Of a stretch of DNA of 58,259 nucleotides, positions 40,862 to 48,614 are shown piece after piece. The stretch is from a virus. Location: positions 1 through 58,259 of IMG/VR virus record IMGVR_UViG_3300047509_000193. One strand, written 5' to 3'. Under the pieces are notes generated by a model. The model made no database searches. It had not been told where the DNA came from and saw nothing but the letters and a program-made list of their open reading frames with translations. Position 1 is the first letter of the stretch; each line of letters opens with the position of its first letter. A program made the position numbers and the translations under genes.

Positions 40862-41790
40862 CCGAGATCGACCAAGCGACCGTCGAGAAGTGCGCCGCGG
40901 CAGCCGTGGAGGAGTGGAACGGCTCCGATCTATCGTCATGGGACTATCAATCTGACGGAACAACTGTCTGGCACAGGATCGCCCTCGCCGTGCTCGCCGC
41001 CAGCGGGTGGGGCGAGGAACTGCAACGGTGGAAGGATCACGCGGCCAATCGCGATGAAGAGTATGAGGAAATGGCATCCGATTTTGCAGCGTCAACACGC
41101 GAGTTAGATGCCTGTCGTAAGTTCCTGTCTGTTGCCGAGCAGCGCGTCTCGGCGCTGGAGGCGGCGCTGCGGGATCATCACAACTGGCAACTGAACCAAG
41201 GGACCGTATGGCTTGAGGACATGGATGGGAAGCCGACGATCTCAATCAACGGGCCGCTCGAATACTCGGAGAGCAGCATGTGCGAACGCACTATTGCCGC
41301 CCTCGCCTCCGCGCCCCCTGCGCCGGCTCCCTCCGGCGATCTTCCGTCCGGTGTAGCGGAGCGCAAATTCCTGAACGAGTTTGACCGAGAGATCAGCCTA
41401 TTCGTGATGGCGGGAAAACCGGGGCAGAACGTGTCGTCTCGCATCACCATGATTGGACGAGATTCGACCGCCGAGAACAACATGACGCGCATGGAGATGG
41501 AGCAACTTCACGCCGTCATGACACAGGCTCTCGGCCCTGCGCCGGCTCCCGAGCGCGACGGGTGGCGGCCGACCCATCGGCACTACAAGGGCGACCTCTA
41601 TCGTTTGCTCGGCGAGGTCCGCAACTCCGAAGACCGCAATGCGCCATTCGAGGCGCTGTACCAGAACGAGTACGGACACTACATTCGCCGGCCCTTGGCG
41701 ATATTCAACGAGACGCTGCCCGATGGCCGCAAGCGGTTCGAGCCTCTTCCCTCCCCGCCGCGCGAGATGGAGAACGCAAATGATCAGTAA
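40858..41790 (+). CDS. hypothetical protein with C-terminal DUF1653-like domain, 310 aa
   Basis: The first 110 residues are helical/coiled coil, the middle is Pro/Ala-rich, and residues about 255-305 resemble DUF1653 (H-Y-K-G-D-L-Y-R-L-L-G-E-V-R-N-S-E-D... then Y-G-H-Y-I-R-R-P-L-x-x-F). Its start overlaps the preceding gene by ATGA. Function unknown. Confidence 0.55.
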   Translation: MTEIDQATVEKCAAAAVEEWNGSDLSSWDYQSDGTTVWHRIALAVLAASGWGEELQRWKDHAANRDEEYEEMASDFAASTRELDACRKFLSVAEQRVSALEAALRDHHNWQLNQGTVWLEDMDGKPTISINGPLEYSESSMCERTIAALASAPPAPAPSGDLPSGVAERKFLNEFDREISLFVMAGKPGQNVSSRITMIGRDSTAENNMTRMEMEQLHAVMTQALGPAPAPERDGWRPTHRHYKGDLYRLLGEVRNSEDRNAPFEALYQNEYGHYIRRPLAIFNETLPDGRKRFEPLPSPPREMENANDQ

Positions 41791-41977
41791 GACCCACGCA
41801 ATCCATCGGACATCGCCCAAGGGCGGTCCTTTCATCGGCACTTGCTATCAATGCGGCACGCCAGGGCTGAAGCTAGAAGATGCTCTAAATCCGTGCCCGA
41901 ACCAACGCGGCCTTACGCAAGAAGATGCGCTGATTGAGGCGATTGAAGCCTCCCCGCCGCGCGAGACGCCGACATGA
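41780..41977 (+). CDS. hypothetical small protein with Cys motif, 65 aa
   Basis: Starts MISKTHAIHRTSPKGGPFIG, then CYQCG and a later Cys, which may bind metal. Ends just before the next gene with an overlap. Similar short proteins occur in alphaproteobacterial phages, from memory. Confidence 0.5.
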   Translation: MISKTHAIHRTSPKGGPFIGTCYQCGTPGLKLEDALNPCPNQRGLTQEDALIEAIEASPPRETPT

Positions 41978-42204
41978 GCCATGAAGCGATGGCTATTGAT
42001 GCGATCGCCTTAGAGTTTGCGACCAAGGTGCGCTATGGGAGATACACAGCTGAGGGACCTAAAAGAAAAACGTGGAGCGAGTTGAACGACCATGAGCGCG
42101 CCGTGCGCATGGACTGGATGCGCGTCGATATTGAAGTGTATCTGGCGGCAATGAAACAGCGCGAGACGCCGACGGATACGCCCTCCAGGGAGCCCAAAGC
42201 ATGA
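41974..42204 (+). CDS. hypothetical protein, 76 aa
   Basis: Helical small protein with a W-S-E-L-N-D-H-E-R motif in its middle. Overlaps both neighbours by 4 bases. Unknown. Confidence 0.5.
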   Translation: MSHEAMAIDAIALEFATKVRYGRYTAEGPKRKTWSELNDHERAVRMDWMRVDIEVYLAAMKQRETPTDTPSREPKA

Positions 42205-42491
42205 CCAAGTTCTGCAGAGACTGCCTCCATGTTCGCCGATACAGGCTGAGCATAGACCATAGTGCCGACGGAAAGCACTGGGTTTGCCAGGCAACGCAAA
42301 ATGCGTTGCCTGCATTCAACCTCGTTACTGGTGATTCACTGCTTACCTATCCAACCTGTCATGAAGCTAGACAAGATCTTGATGGCTGTGGACCAGAGGC
42401 CCTCTGGTGGCAAGCAAAGCCGAGCCCCGATTGGCCACGGGCGCCAAGCAAAGCACCTGTGGACGAACTCAGCCCCGAGGACTTCGTATGA
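42201..42491 (+). CDS. Cys-rich protein with ELSPEDFV tail, 96 aa
   Basis: Six Cys in 96 residues, including CRDC near the N-terminus and C-H-E-A-R around residue 53, so one metal site is likely. It ends VDELSPEDFV, one of the shared tails. The TGA overlaps the ATG of the YpsA-like gene. Confidence 0.6.
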   Translation: MTKFCRDCLHVRRYRLSIDHSADGKHWVCQATQNALPAFNLVTGDSLLTYPTCHEARQDLDGCGPEALWWQAKPSPDWPRAPSKAPVDELSPEDFV

Positions 42492-43000
42492 CCCTCCATA
42501 AGATCATCTCCGGTGGCCAGACTGGCGCAGACCAAGGCGCCTTGCAAGCAGCCAAAGCTCTCGGCCTTGCCACCGGCGGCTGGGCACCAAAGGGCTTCCG
42601 CACCGAGACCGGACCTTGCCTTGCCCTCGCCTCCTTCGGTGTGCAAGAGCACAGCAATCCGAACTATCCTCCGAGGACCTTCCTCAACGTCCTCGAGAGC
42701 AAGGGTACTTTGCTCTTCGGCAACGCCAAATCGCCAGGCTGTAAACTCACCGCACGCTATTGCACGGACAATTCCAGACCCTATTTCCACGTCCGTTGGC
42801 AATCAGGCGGCGCACCTCCGGATCAACGAGTGCGTGACAATTTCCGCATCTGGCTTCTTGCCTTCTCCATTGACGTACTAAACTGCGCCGGCAACCGTGA
42901 GTCCAAGCAGCCGGGCATCCAAGCCGCTTGTTTCAACTTCCTAATCGACACCCTCGGCCCTCAGGCACCGCCTCACTCCAAGGAGAACATCAATGCATAA
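42488..43000 (+). CDS. YpsA/molybdenum carrier-like SLOG protein, 170 aa
   Basis: Residues 5-18 (KIISGGQTGADQGAL) and A-P-K-G-F-R-T-E-T-G (residues 37-46) are the signature of the cpYpsA-type SLOG family, a Rossmann-like fold that binds nucleotide-derived ligands. Some SLOG proteins act in anti-phage signalling. Here it may sense, bind or break such a ligand. ATG 42488 overlaps the preceding TGA. Confidence 0.6.
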   Translation: MTLHKIISGGQTGADQGALQAAKALGLATGGWAPKGFRTETGPCLALASFGVQEHSNPNYPPRTFLNVLESKGTLLFGNAKSPGCKLTARYCTDNSRPYFHVRWQSGGAPPDQRVRDNFRIWLLAFSIDVLNCAGNRESKQPGIQAACFNFLIDTLGPQAPPHSKENINA

Positions 43001-44513
43001 ACCGACTCCTGAACAAGAAGCCATCATTTGCGCTGCCAAGAACACAAGGCAGTCATTGCTTATTCGTGCCCTCGCCGGCTGTGCCAAATCAACGACCTTA
43101 GAGATGATCGCTCACGCACTTCCACCTGGCCCTGGCCTTGCCTTGGCTTTCAACAAGAAGATAGCCGTGGAACTTGAGAAGCGTTTCCCACCACACTTTC
43201 AAATCAAAACCTTGAACGGCCTTGGCCACGCCGCTTGGGGACGTGCGCTGAGCAAGCGCCTGGTCTTAGATGACAAGAAGCTCGGCAAGATCGTAAGTGA
43301 GGTGCTCAAGGCAAGCGGTTTCCAGGCCTCCCAAGATGATTGGGCGGCGGTCCGCCAACTTGCAAGCTTTGCCATGTCCCAGGGCCTCGTGCCAAAGCCC
43401 TTCACACAAAAGGGTCTGATTCCTGATGATGAGGGTACTTGGCGTGACCTCTGTGAGCAAGCAATAGGTACCTATGACAAGACTCTAGCCGAGTTCGCCC
43501 GCCAAGTCATCGCGGAAAACGTGAAGCAGGGCTTCCAAGGCACCATAAGCTTTGATGACCAAATCTACTTGAGCACCATGTTCGGCGGACAGTACCCTCG
43601 CTTCCCCTTAGTGCTTATCGATGAAGCGCAGGACCTGAGTCCTTTAAACCACCTGCAACTCAAAAAGTGTGCAGCAGACAGAATCATTGCTGTTGGCGAC
43701 GAGAAGCAGGCCATCTATGGTTTCAGAAACGCTGACAGCGACAGCATAAACAAGATCAAAGCGCTGCGCAGTGACTGGATCGAGCTTCCGCTTGCCACTA
43801 CCTTCCGCTGCCCACAGGTCGTCGTCGAGAAATGTCGCGCTCACGCGCCTGGATTTACAGCGTTCCCTACCAATGTTCAGGGCTTCATCCACAGCCTCCT
43901 TCCAAAGCATGAGGACGAGACCTGGAACTGGACCAAGATCGGCGAGCACGCCAATGGTGGCACTACGGCGGTCCTTTGCAGGAACAACGCGCCCCTGCTG
44001 AGCCTTGCCTTCAAGCTCCTCCGCCAGCAGATCGGCGTCACCATGCTCGGCCGCGACATCGGCAAGGGCCTGGTCCTGCTCAGCAAGAAAATCTTGCGCG
44101 ATGATGACCTGCCGAGCGAAGCTTGCTACGCAAAAATCCATTCTTGGGCCGAGTCCGAGGCAGGGCTTGCCCGAGCGCGCGATCAAGAGGAGAAGCTCGA
44201 CGGAATCCGTGACCGAGAGGAATGCCTCATTGCTGTCCTGCAAGGCTCCGAGGCCAAGACAGCCGGAGACTTACGCAGGGTCCTCGCCGATTTGTTCTCC
44301 CGCGACAACGGCAGAGTCACCCTAGCCACCGGCCATCGAGCCAAGGGATTGGAATGGGACCTCGTGGTATACTTGGACAGCTTTCGTTGCCCAAGCAAGT
44401 ATGCACTTAAGTGCGGCGGCAAAGCCTTGGAGCAAGAATGGAACCTCGACTACGTAATCTGCACAAGAACCAAGCACACTTTGCTTTACTGCAACCTGGA
44501 GGACTACCAATGA
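42993..44513 (+). CDS. SF1 (UvrD/Rep-like) DNA helicase, 506 aa
   Basis: Walker A is L-A-G-C-A-K-S-T (residues 27-34), with Cys-Ala in place of the usual Gly. Walker B is LIDEAQDLSP near residue 212. Motif III-like GDEKQAIYGFRNAD and later T-L-A-T-G-H-R-A-K-G-L-E-W-D complete an SF1A helicase. Shorter than UvrD, with reduced accessory domains. Likely unwinds DNA for replication or recombination. Confidence 0.7.
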   Translation: MHKPTPEQEAIICAAKNTRQSLLIRALAGCAKSTTLEMIAHALPPGPGLALAFNKKIAVELEKRFPPHFQIKTLNGLGHAAWGRALSKRLVLDDKKLGKIVSEVLKASGFQASQDDWAAVRQLASFAMSQGLVPKPFTQKGLIPDDEGTWRDLCEQAIGTYDKTLAEFARQVIAENVKQGFQGTISFDDQIYLSTMFGGQYPRFPLVLIDEAQDLSPLNHLQLKKCAADRIIAVGDEKQAIYGFRNADSDSINKIKALRSDWIELPLATTFRCPQVVVEKCRAHAPGFTAFPTNVQGFIHSLLPKHEDETWNWTKIGEHANGGTTAVLCRNNAPLLSLAFKLLRQQIGVTMLGRDIGKGLVLLSKKILRDDDLPSEACYAKIHSWAESEAGLARARDQEEKLDGIRDREECLIAVLQGSEAKTAGDLRRVLADLFSRDNGRVTLATGHRAKGLEWDLVVYLDSFRCPSKYALKCGGKALEQEWNLDYVICTRTKHTLLYCNLEDYQ

Positions 44514-44884
44514 AACGCACACTTACTTGCCTTGCTCTCCTTGCCTCACTTGCTTCCTGCGAGCGAGACGCTCAAGTCGCCTCCCGCAATCTCTCCTACG
44601 CCGCCGATAACTTCCAAATCACTCGTCGAATCGTCTTCTACAATGGCATAACCGGCGAGTATATGCTCACCATCGAGGGCCTATGCTCTCAAGAGCCCAA
44701 GGACAAGAAGCTCGAAGTGACCTGCAAAGTTGGTCCAGAAGCCTTCAAAAAGCACTTCCTCGGTCTCAGCGATAACGTGACCTATTTCTCTGAGCAGATG
44801 GAAGCTGCACCTGCAAACGTCTATCATTACAAGGTGAGCTTCAAACCATCTGTCATTTTGCCAAGCATAGACTTTAGATCATAG
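44510..44884 (+). CDS. beta-sandwich lipoprotein, 124 aa
   Basis: MKRTLTCLALLASLASC has a lipobox (L-A-S-C). The mature protein contains N-L-S-x-x-A-D-N-F-x-I-x-R-R-I-V-F-Y-N-G-I-T-G-E-Y, a pattern shared by phage beta-sandwich lipoproteins. Early expression and membrane location suggest superinfection exclusion, but that is inference. Start ATG 44510 overlaps the helicase stop. Confidence 0.55.
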   Translation: MKRTLTCLALLASLASCERDAQVASRNLSYAADNFQITRRIVFYNGITGEYMLTIEGLCSQEPKDKKLEVTCKVGPEAFKKHFLGLSDNVTYFSEQMEAAPANVYHYKVSFKPSVILPSIDFRS

Positions 44885-44895
44885 GAACCCTAAGC

Positions 44896-45225
44896 ATGAC
44901 AACCGAACTAAAGCCTCGTCCTCTCGTCCCCATGCAGCCCTTGCGTGCGCAAGCTAAGCGTCTTGGCTTAAGCACCGCCCAAGCCTGTGATGCAATCGGT
45001 ATCACGCCAAGTCATTGGTACCAGTGCTGCAAAAAGAATCAAACCAGCAAACTCATGGCCCTCGCTATGGAGGCCCTAGTCAGGCGGCAAAGCCGCGAGG
45101 CAACAGGTTGGGCTCTCCTAGAACTCAATCATGGCTCTGCCAAGGTCACACCCATCGCTGAGCCGCAGGAGATCACGCTCAAGGGGCAAGCCTTCTGGCT
45201 AGTGGTAAAGCCAGGGGAGAGTTGA
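44896..45225 (+). CDS. HTH-like regulator, 109 aa
   Basis: Residues 16-45 (L-R-A-Q-A-K-R-L-G-L-S-T-A-Q-A-C-D-A-I-G-I-T-P-S-H-W-Y-Q) fit a helix-turn-helix. The C-terminal part is beta-like. It could control early genes. No direct target seen. Confidence 0.5.
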   Translation: MTTELKPRPLVPMQPLRAQAKRLGLSTAQACDAIGITPSHWYQCCKKNQTSKLMALAMEALVRRQSREATGWALLELNHGSAKVTPIAEPQEITLKGQAFWLVVKPGES

Positions 45226-45288
45226 GCGGCGCCGTGGCACACCATTGGTTTGTCAAACAATCACACGATGGCCATGCCAACACGGCCA

Positions 45289-45317
45289 TTGACACACGCC
45301 ATGCCACCCGCTATCCT
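45289..45317 (+). promoter_or_regulatory. promoter TTGACA-N17-TATCCT
   Basis: Perfect -35 (45289-45294), 17-base spacer and TATCCT (45312-45317), 29 bases before the gene at 45346. It sits in a 120-base gap that also has short repeats of CCATGCCA. Confidence 0.6.
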
Positions 45318-45345
45318 ACCCACCGCATGACAAAGGACCACTCCA

Positions 45346-45789
45346 ATGACCATAACAATCCAGGGAATAGAGTTCGACCTGCCAAGCCGTTACCGTCCCG
45401 GCCACGTCCTCAACGAGGCAGAGGCCAGCGCCCTCAACAGCACCCTAAGCGAAAGGCTGCGCACCAACTTCAGCAAACGGGTCATCGCCGCTAAGGCCAA
45501 TGGCCTCAGCGTCTCCAAGCTCCGCGACGAGTTCGCGGAGTACGCACGGCTCTACGAGTTCACCCTCACGCTTGATCCCTTGGAGGCCCTCGCCCGCAAG
45601 CTGGCCCTCGACGCCATAGCTGCCAAGCTCCGCGCCGATGACCGAGCGTTGCCCGAGGACGAGGCCTGGCGTGAGGCTGCCATATCCGCTGCCTTGCGCC
45701 GCCCCTACTTCAGGGAAGAGGCAGCACGGCGCCTTGCAAGCGCACGGGAAGCAGCCTCTCAGGTCCTTGACATGGACCCCCTGCCATGA
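45346..45789 (+). CDS. hypothetical helical protein, 147 aa
   Basis: Charged and helical throughout (Ala/Arg/Glu-rich), with a basic first half. It shares a leader with the gene at 37542 (GCATGACAAAGGACC(A)CTCCAATG). No domain recognised. Confidence 0.5.
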   Translation: MTITIQGIEFDLPSRYRPGHVLNEAEASALNSTLSERLRTNFSKRVIAAKANGLSVSKLRDEFAEYARLYEFTLTLDPLEALARKLALDAIAAKLRADDRALPEDEAWREAAISAALRRPYFREEAARRLASAREAASQVLDMDPLP

Positions 45790-46304
45790 AGCTGATCTGG
45801 ACCGACAATTTCAACAGGGAAACAGTCAGCGAGCATCTCGTCGCCGATCACGTCCGCGAGGCAGAGAAGCTGATCTTGCTCAACGCTCTACGTGCAACCT
45901 GCTCCGCCAACGGGCCAGACTGGTACAAGCTGGTAGAGGACGACTATGAACTTTACAAGTTCGAGCCGGAGGATATCCAGTGGATGAAATCGAGATTCTC
46001 TATGCAGGACTTCGGAGTCCGTTTGGGATTGTGGTCAAGTCCAGTCACGGCTTCGACTTCACCAGACAACGGCTCTATCAAGCAAGAGCCAAACTCTGTG
46101 ATCCTGCCCTCGCCCAGCTCCAAATCAGGAGAGGCCCAAATGAAGAAATCTGGATTCGCTGCGAAGCGGCGACAAGCAAGGCTCCCAGATCCAGCCCCTC
46201 GTCCGAGGGACAATTTCTATTGGGGCGAGATTCAGTCAATGCACAAGGCAGATCGGAAGAGGCTTAACTTTGCCTCAGATAGAGTTCTGGAGCCCAAAAC
46301 ATGA
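45786..46304 (+). CDS. hypothetical protein, 172 aa frame with a doubtful second half
   Basis: The first 65 residues look genuine (MKLIWTDNFNRETVSEHLVA...YELYKFEPED). From about residue 66 the frame becomes Ser/Pro-rich and overlaps a more protein-like frame at 45980. The frame stays open to a TGA that overlaps the next ATG. Either a C-terminal extension, two coupled genes, or a frameshift near 45975. An internal ATG at 46141 with GGAG upstream may start a 54-residue protein. Confidence 0.4.
   Translation: MKLIWTDNFNRETVSEHLVADHVREAEKLILLNALRATCSANGPDWYKLVEDDYELYKFEPEDIQWMKSRFSMQDFGVRLGLWSSPVTASTSPDNGSIKQEPNSVILPSPSSKSGEAQMKKSGFAAKRRQARLPDPAPRPRDNFYWGEIQSMHKADRKRLNFASDRVLEPKT
45980..46267 (+). 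CDS. hypothetical protein in overlapping frame, 95 aa
   Basis: GTG at 45980. The first 65 residues look like a real phage protein (F-G-I-V-V-K-S-S... R-Q-R-L-Y-Q-A-R-A-K-L-x-D-P-A-L... N-E-E-I-W-I-R). After that the frame is Ser-rich and less convincing. It is nested in the frame 45786-46304. Confidence 0.4.
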   Translation: MDEIEILYAGLRSPFGIVVKSSHGFDFTRQRLYQARAKLCDPALAQLQIRRGPNEEIWIRCEAATSKAPRSSPSSEGQFLLGRDSVNAQGRSEEA

Positions 46305-46624
46305 TTGTCAGCCGCCGCAGCTTCCTCTCCGGCCTGATCCTCGCCCCTGCGATCATCAAGTACGATTCGCTGATGCCAGTTCGGCTCTTCCTGCGGGACG
46401 GGCAGGGTGCCGAAGGCACCTTGGATCAAATCTGGCCAGTCATAGACACAAGGTCTGGCCTCGTCGTGCGTTTGTCCGCAAAGCAGATCATAGAGGGCGG
46501 AGCCCGCTACCGAGTCTACTTCGAGTCCGTGCCAGACCCAAGCGCCGATATGCGTGCCAAGAGCATTCTGGCTGGCACAATACAGCTTATCAAGCCCAAG
46601 GGCCTTATCTTGCAAGGAATCTAG
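46301..46624 (+). CDS. Tat-signal-like protein, 107 aa
   Basis: Starts MIVSRRSFLSGLILAPAII, which has the twin-arginine motif (S-R-R-S-F-L) followed by a hydrophobic stretch. The mature part is beta-rich with a D-G-Q-G segment. This suggests export of a folded protein. ATG overlaps the preceding TGA. No enzyme motif seen. Confidence 0.5.
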   Translation: MIVSRRSFLSGLILAPAIIKYDSLMPVRLFLRDGQGAEGTLDQIWPVIDTRSGLVVRLSAKQIIEGGARYRVYFESVPDPSADMRAKSILAGTIQLIKPKGLILQGI

Positions 46625-46628
46625 TCCA

Positions 46629-46892
46629 GTGTCTCAACGACCCAAAGAGCCAGTCGAACGAGTGCATTTCCATTTGTACACCCGTGACTTGGCTAGGATA
46701 GATGCCTTGTTCAAGCACCGCATGAGCCGTGCCCAGGCCGTCCGTGAGCTGCTTCGCCGTATGTTGGATCGGATCGAGGCCAAGGGCAAGATCAGGGTGC
46801 AGCCACTGCAAGTGCCAAACGACTTAGAGCTGCCGCCCTTGCCACCAGTCAAGGATGACCTGGACGACCTCCTAGGCGCCCCTGCGGAGTAG
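46629..46892 (+). CDS. ribbon-helix-helix regulator, 87 aa
   Basis: A GTG start with AAGGA upstream. Residues 9-45 (V-E-R-V-H-F-H-L-Y-T-R-D-L-A-R-I-D-A-L) fit a ribbon-helix-helix DNA-binding strand and helices. The C-terminus is Pro-rich and acidic. Followed by the inverted-repeat region 46904-47007, possibly its operator. Confidence 0.55.
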   Translation: MSQRPKEPVERVHFHLYTRDLARIDALFKHRMSRAQAVRELLRRMLDRIEAKGKIRVQPLQVPNDLELPPLPPVKDDLDDLLGAPAE

Positions 46893-46903
46893 TCTATGCT
46901 TAC

Positions 46904-47007
46904 CTGGCTAGCAGGACGGCGCAGGGGCTTATGCCCCCTGCGATTTAACAAGGAAGGGCCGCAGAGATGCCAAGTGTTCTGCACGATTTCCGGCGCCTGC
47001 TAGCCAG
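46904..47007. repeat. nested inverted repeats between genes
   Basis: Outer arms CTGGCTAGCAGG (46904-46915) and CCTGCTAGCCAG (46996-47007) are perfect, 12 bp each, and each contains the GCTAGC palindrome. Inside is the hairpin CGCAGGGG with CCCCTGCG. The 151-base gap has no good gene. It could be a small RNA, an operator pair or a recombination site. Confidence 0.55.
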
Positions 47008-47043
47008 CTAAGCACAGGGACATCCAGATGGGAGATTTAATAT

Positions 47044-47226
47044 ATGCTCGGCCATACAGTAACAGTTTATTTGCTTTCACCTGATACGCATGTGCGCGGA
47101 GAGCTACGAAAACAAACTGCAGAAGGCGTTTGGCTTTATCATGGAATGGCAGAGAAAGCTGCTCTGCATTTCTATCCCCAGCATCGTATCTCTGAGATCG
47201 AAGACAACGGACCAATCTACAGATAA
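47044..47226 (+). CDS. hypothetical small protein, 60 aa
   Basis: Small, beta-like protein (VTVYLLSPDTHVRGELRKQ). GGGAG lies before the ATG. More AT-rich than its neighbours. Unknown. Confidence 0.5.
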   Translation: MLGHTVTVYLLSPDTHVRGELRKQTAEGVWLYHGMAEKAALHFYPQHRISEIEDNGPIYR

Positions 47227-47238
47227 GGCACCCATTGC

Positions 47239-47448
47239 ATGACAGACCAAAGTCCCCTCGCCGAGGCCAACCCACTTTCCCTTGATGAGCTCTTCCGCCT
47301 TGACCCCCTCAAGCTCACCGACGCCGACGTTGACCAGATTATTGCTGAGCTTCGCCGCAAGCGCGCCCTTTGGGCTGCGAGCGAGGCCGCACCTAAGGCT
47401 GCGAAGCGAACGAGCAAGGAAGAACTCAGCCCGGACGACTTCGCATGA
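47239..47448 (+). CDS. hypothetical protein with ELSPDDFA tail, 69 aa
   Basis: Helical, basic middle (ELRRKRALWAA) and a Lys/Ala-rich linker before the tail KEELSPDDFA. The last bases overlap the nuclease ATG. Unknown function. Confidence 0.6.
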   Translation: MTDQSPLAEANPLSLDELFRLDPLKLTDADVDQIIAELRRKRALWAASEAAPKAAKRTSKEELSPDDFA

Positions 47449-48398
47449 GCGCAGCGCTGGCCTTGCAGCCCCTCGCCAATCCGAGCTTCTCCTCTGGCTA
47501 CGCCGGCTTGCAAGTAGCTTGGGACTCGACTAGCCTAGGTGCCCTCAAGAAGTGCCCACGCTTCTACCAACTGAGCATAATAGAAGGCTGGGCACCTCGC
47601 GAAGAGTCCGTGCATCTGCGCTTTGGCCTCCTCTACCACGGCGCCCTTGAGCGCTATCAACATTGGAAAAGCCAAGGCCATCAAGAGGCCTTACGCCTTG
47701 TCGTCCGATGGACCCTGGAACAGACCTGGGACCATGACTTAGGGCGTCCTTGGCTATCGGACAGCCCGAACAAGAATAGGGCCACCTTGCTCCGCACTGT
47801 CGTCTGGTACCTAGACCAGTTCGGCAAATCCGACCCCTTCGAGACTGTAGTCCTGGCCAACGGCAAGCCCGCAGTGGAGCTAAGTTTCCGCTTGGAACTC
47901 AACTACCAAAGCCACTTGACGGGCGAGGCCTTCCAACTCTGTGGCCACTTGGACCGCTTGGTGACTTTCCAGGAGCAAGTCTTCACCGTCGATGCCAAGA
48001 CCACAAAGCACACGCTTGACGACAGATACTTTGCACAGTTTAGCCCAGACAATCAAATGTCCACCTATTCTTTTGGTGGCAAAATCGTCTACGCCCAGCC
48101 GATCCAGGGCATAGTCATCGACGCGGCACAGATTGCCGTTGGGTTTACCCGCTTCGAGCGCAGGATCGTGCCAAGGCAGCAGAGCCAACTCGACGAGTGG
48201 CACAGGGATCTGGGCTTCTGGCTAACCACCGCCCAGATGCATGCCAAAGCAGCTTATTGGCCCCAGAATGACAAGTCCTGCTTCCTCTGCCACTTCAAGT
48301 CCATTTGCGGACGGCCGCCAAGTGGCCGCGAGGCCTGGCTTGCCAAGGACTTCGTACGGCGCCAGTGGAATCCCCTCGCTTCGCGCGGTGACATATGA
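47445..48398 (+). CDS. Cas4/RecB-like PD-(D/E)XK nuclease, 317 aa
   Basis: Cys37 in K-K-C-P-R-F-Y-Q-L, H65, then D170 (GHLDRLV) and D183-x-K185 (VDAKTT) form the PD-(D/E)XK core, with Q-M-S-T-Y after it. C279, C282 and C288 near the end complete a likely four-Cys Fe-S cluster as in Cas4/AddB. Next to Sak4-like and SSB-like genes, so it probably provides 5' end resection in recombination. Confidence 0.7.
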   Translation: MSAALALQPLANPSFSSGYAGLQVAWDSTSLGALKKCPRFYQLSIIEGWAPREESVHLRFGLLYHGALERYQHWKSQGHQEALRLVVRWTLEQTWDHDLGRPWLSDSPNKNRATLLRTVVWYLDQFGKSDPFETVVLANGKPAVELSFRLELNYQSHLTGEAFQLCGHLDRLVTFQEQVFTVDAKTTKHTLDDRYFAQFSPDNQMSTYSFGGKIVYAQPIQGIVIDAAQIAVGFTRFERRIVPRQQSQLDEWHRDLGFWLTTAQMHAKAAYWPQNDKSCFLCHFKSICGRPPSGREAWLAKDFVRRQWNPLASRGDI

Positions 48399-48610
48399 CG
48401 TACCATGTCCCCTCCGAGAAGCAGAAGCTTCAGCGTCGCTACGCAGGCTATCTGCGTGGTGCCCTTGGCTCCGCTGCCATCTTGCGGAACATCAACCATG
48501 CAACAGGCCTCGAGATGCTTCCAATCTTCGACACCACGCGGATCAAAACCAAGCTAAAGGCTTGGTACGAAACTGAGAAGCAAGTGCTTGCAAAGAAAGA
48601 AAAGGCATGA
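48395..48610 (+). CDS. hypothetical protein, 71 aa
   Basis: Basic and helical, Lys-rich C-terminus. Overlaps the nuclease gene by 4 bases. Unknown. Confidence 0.5.
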   Translation: MTYHVPSEKQKLQRRYAGYLRGALGSAAILRNINHATGLEMLPIFDTTRIKTKLKAWYETEKQVLAKKEKA

Positions 48611-48614
48611 CCAG

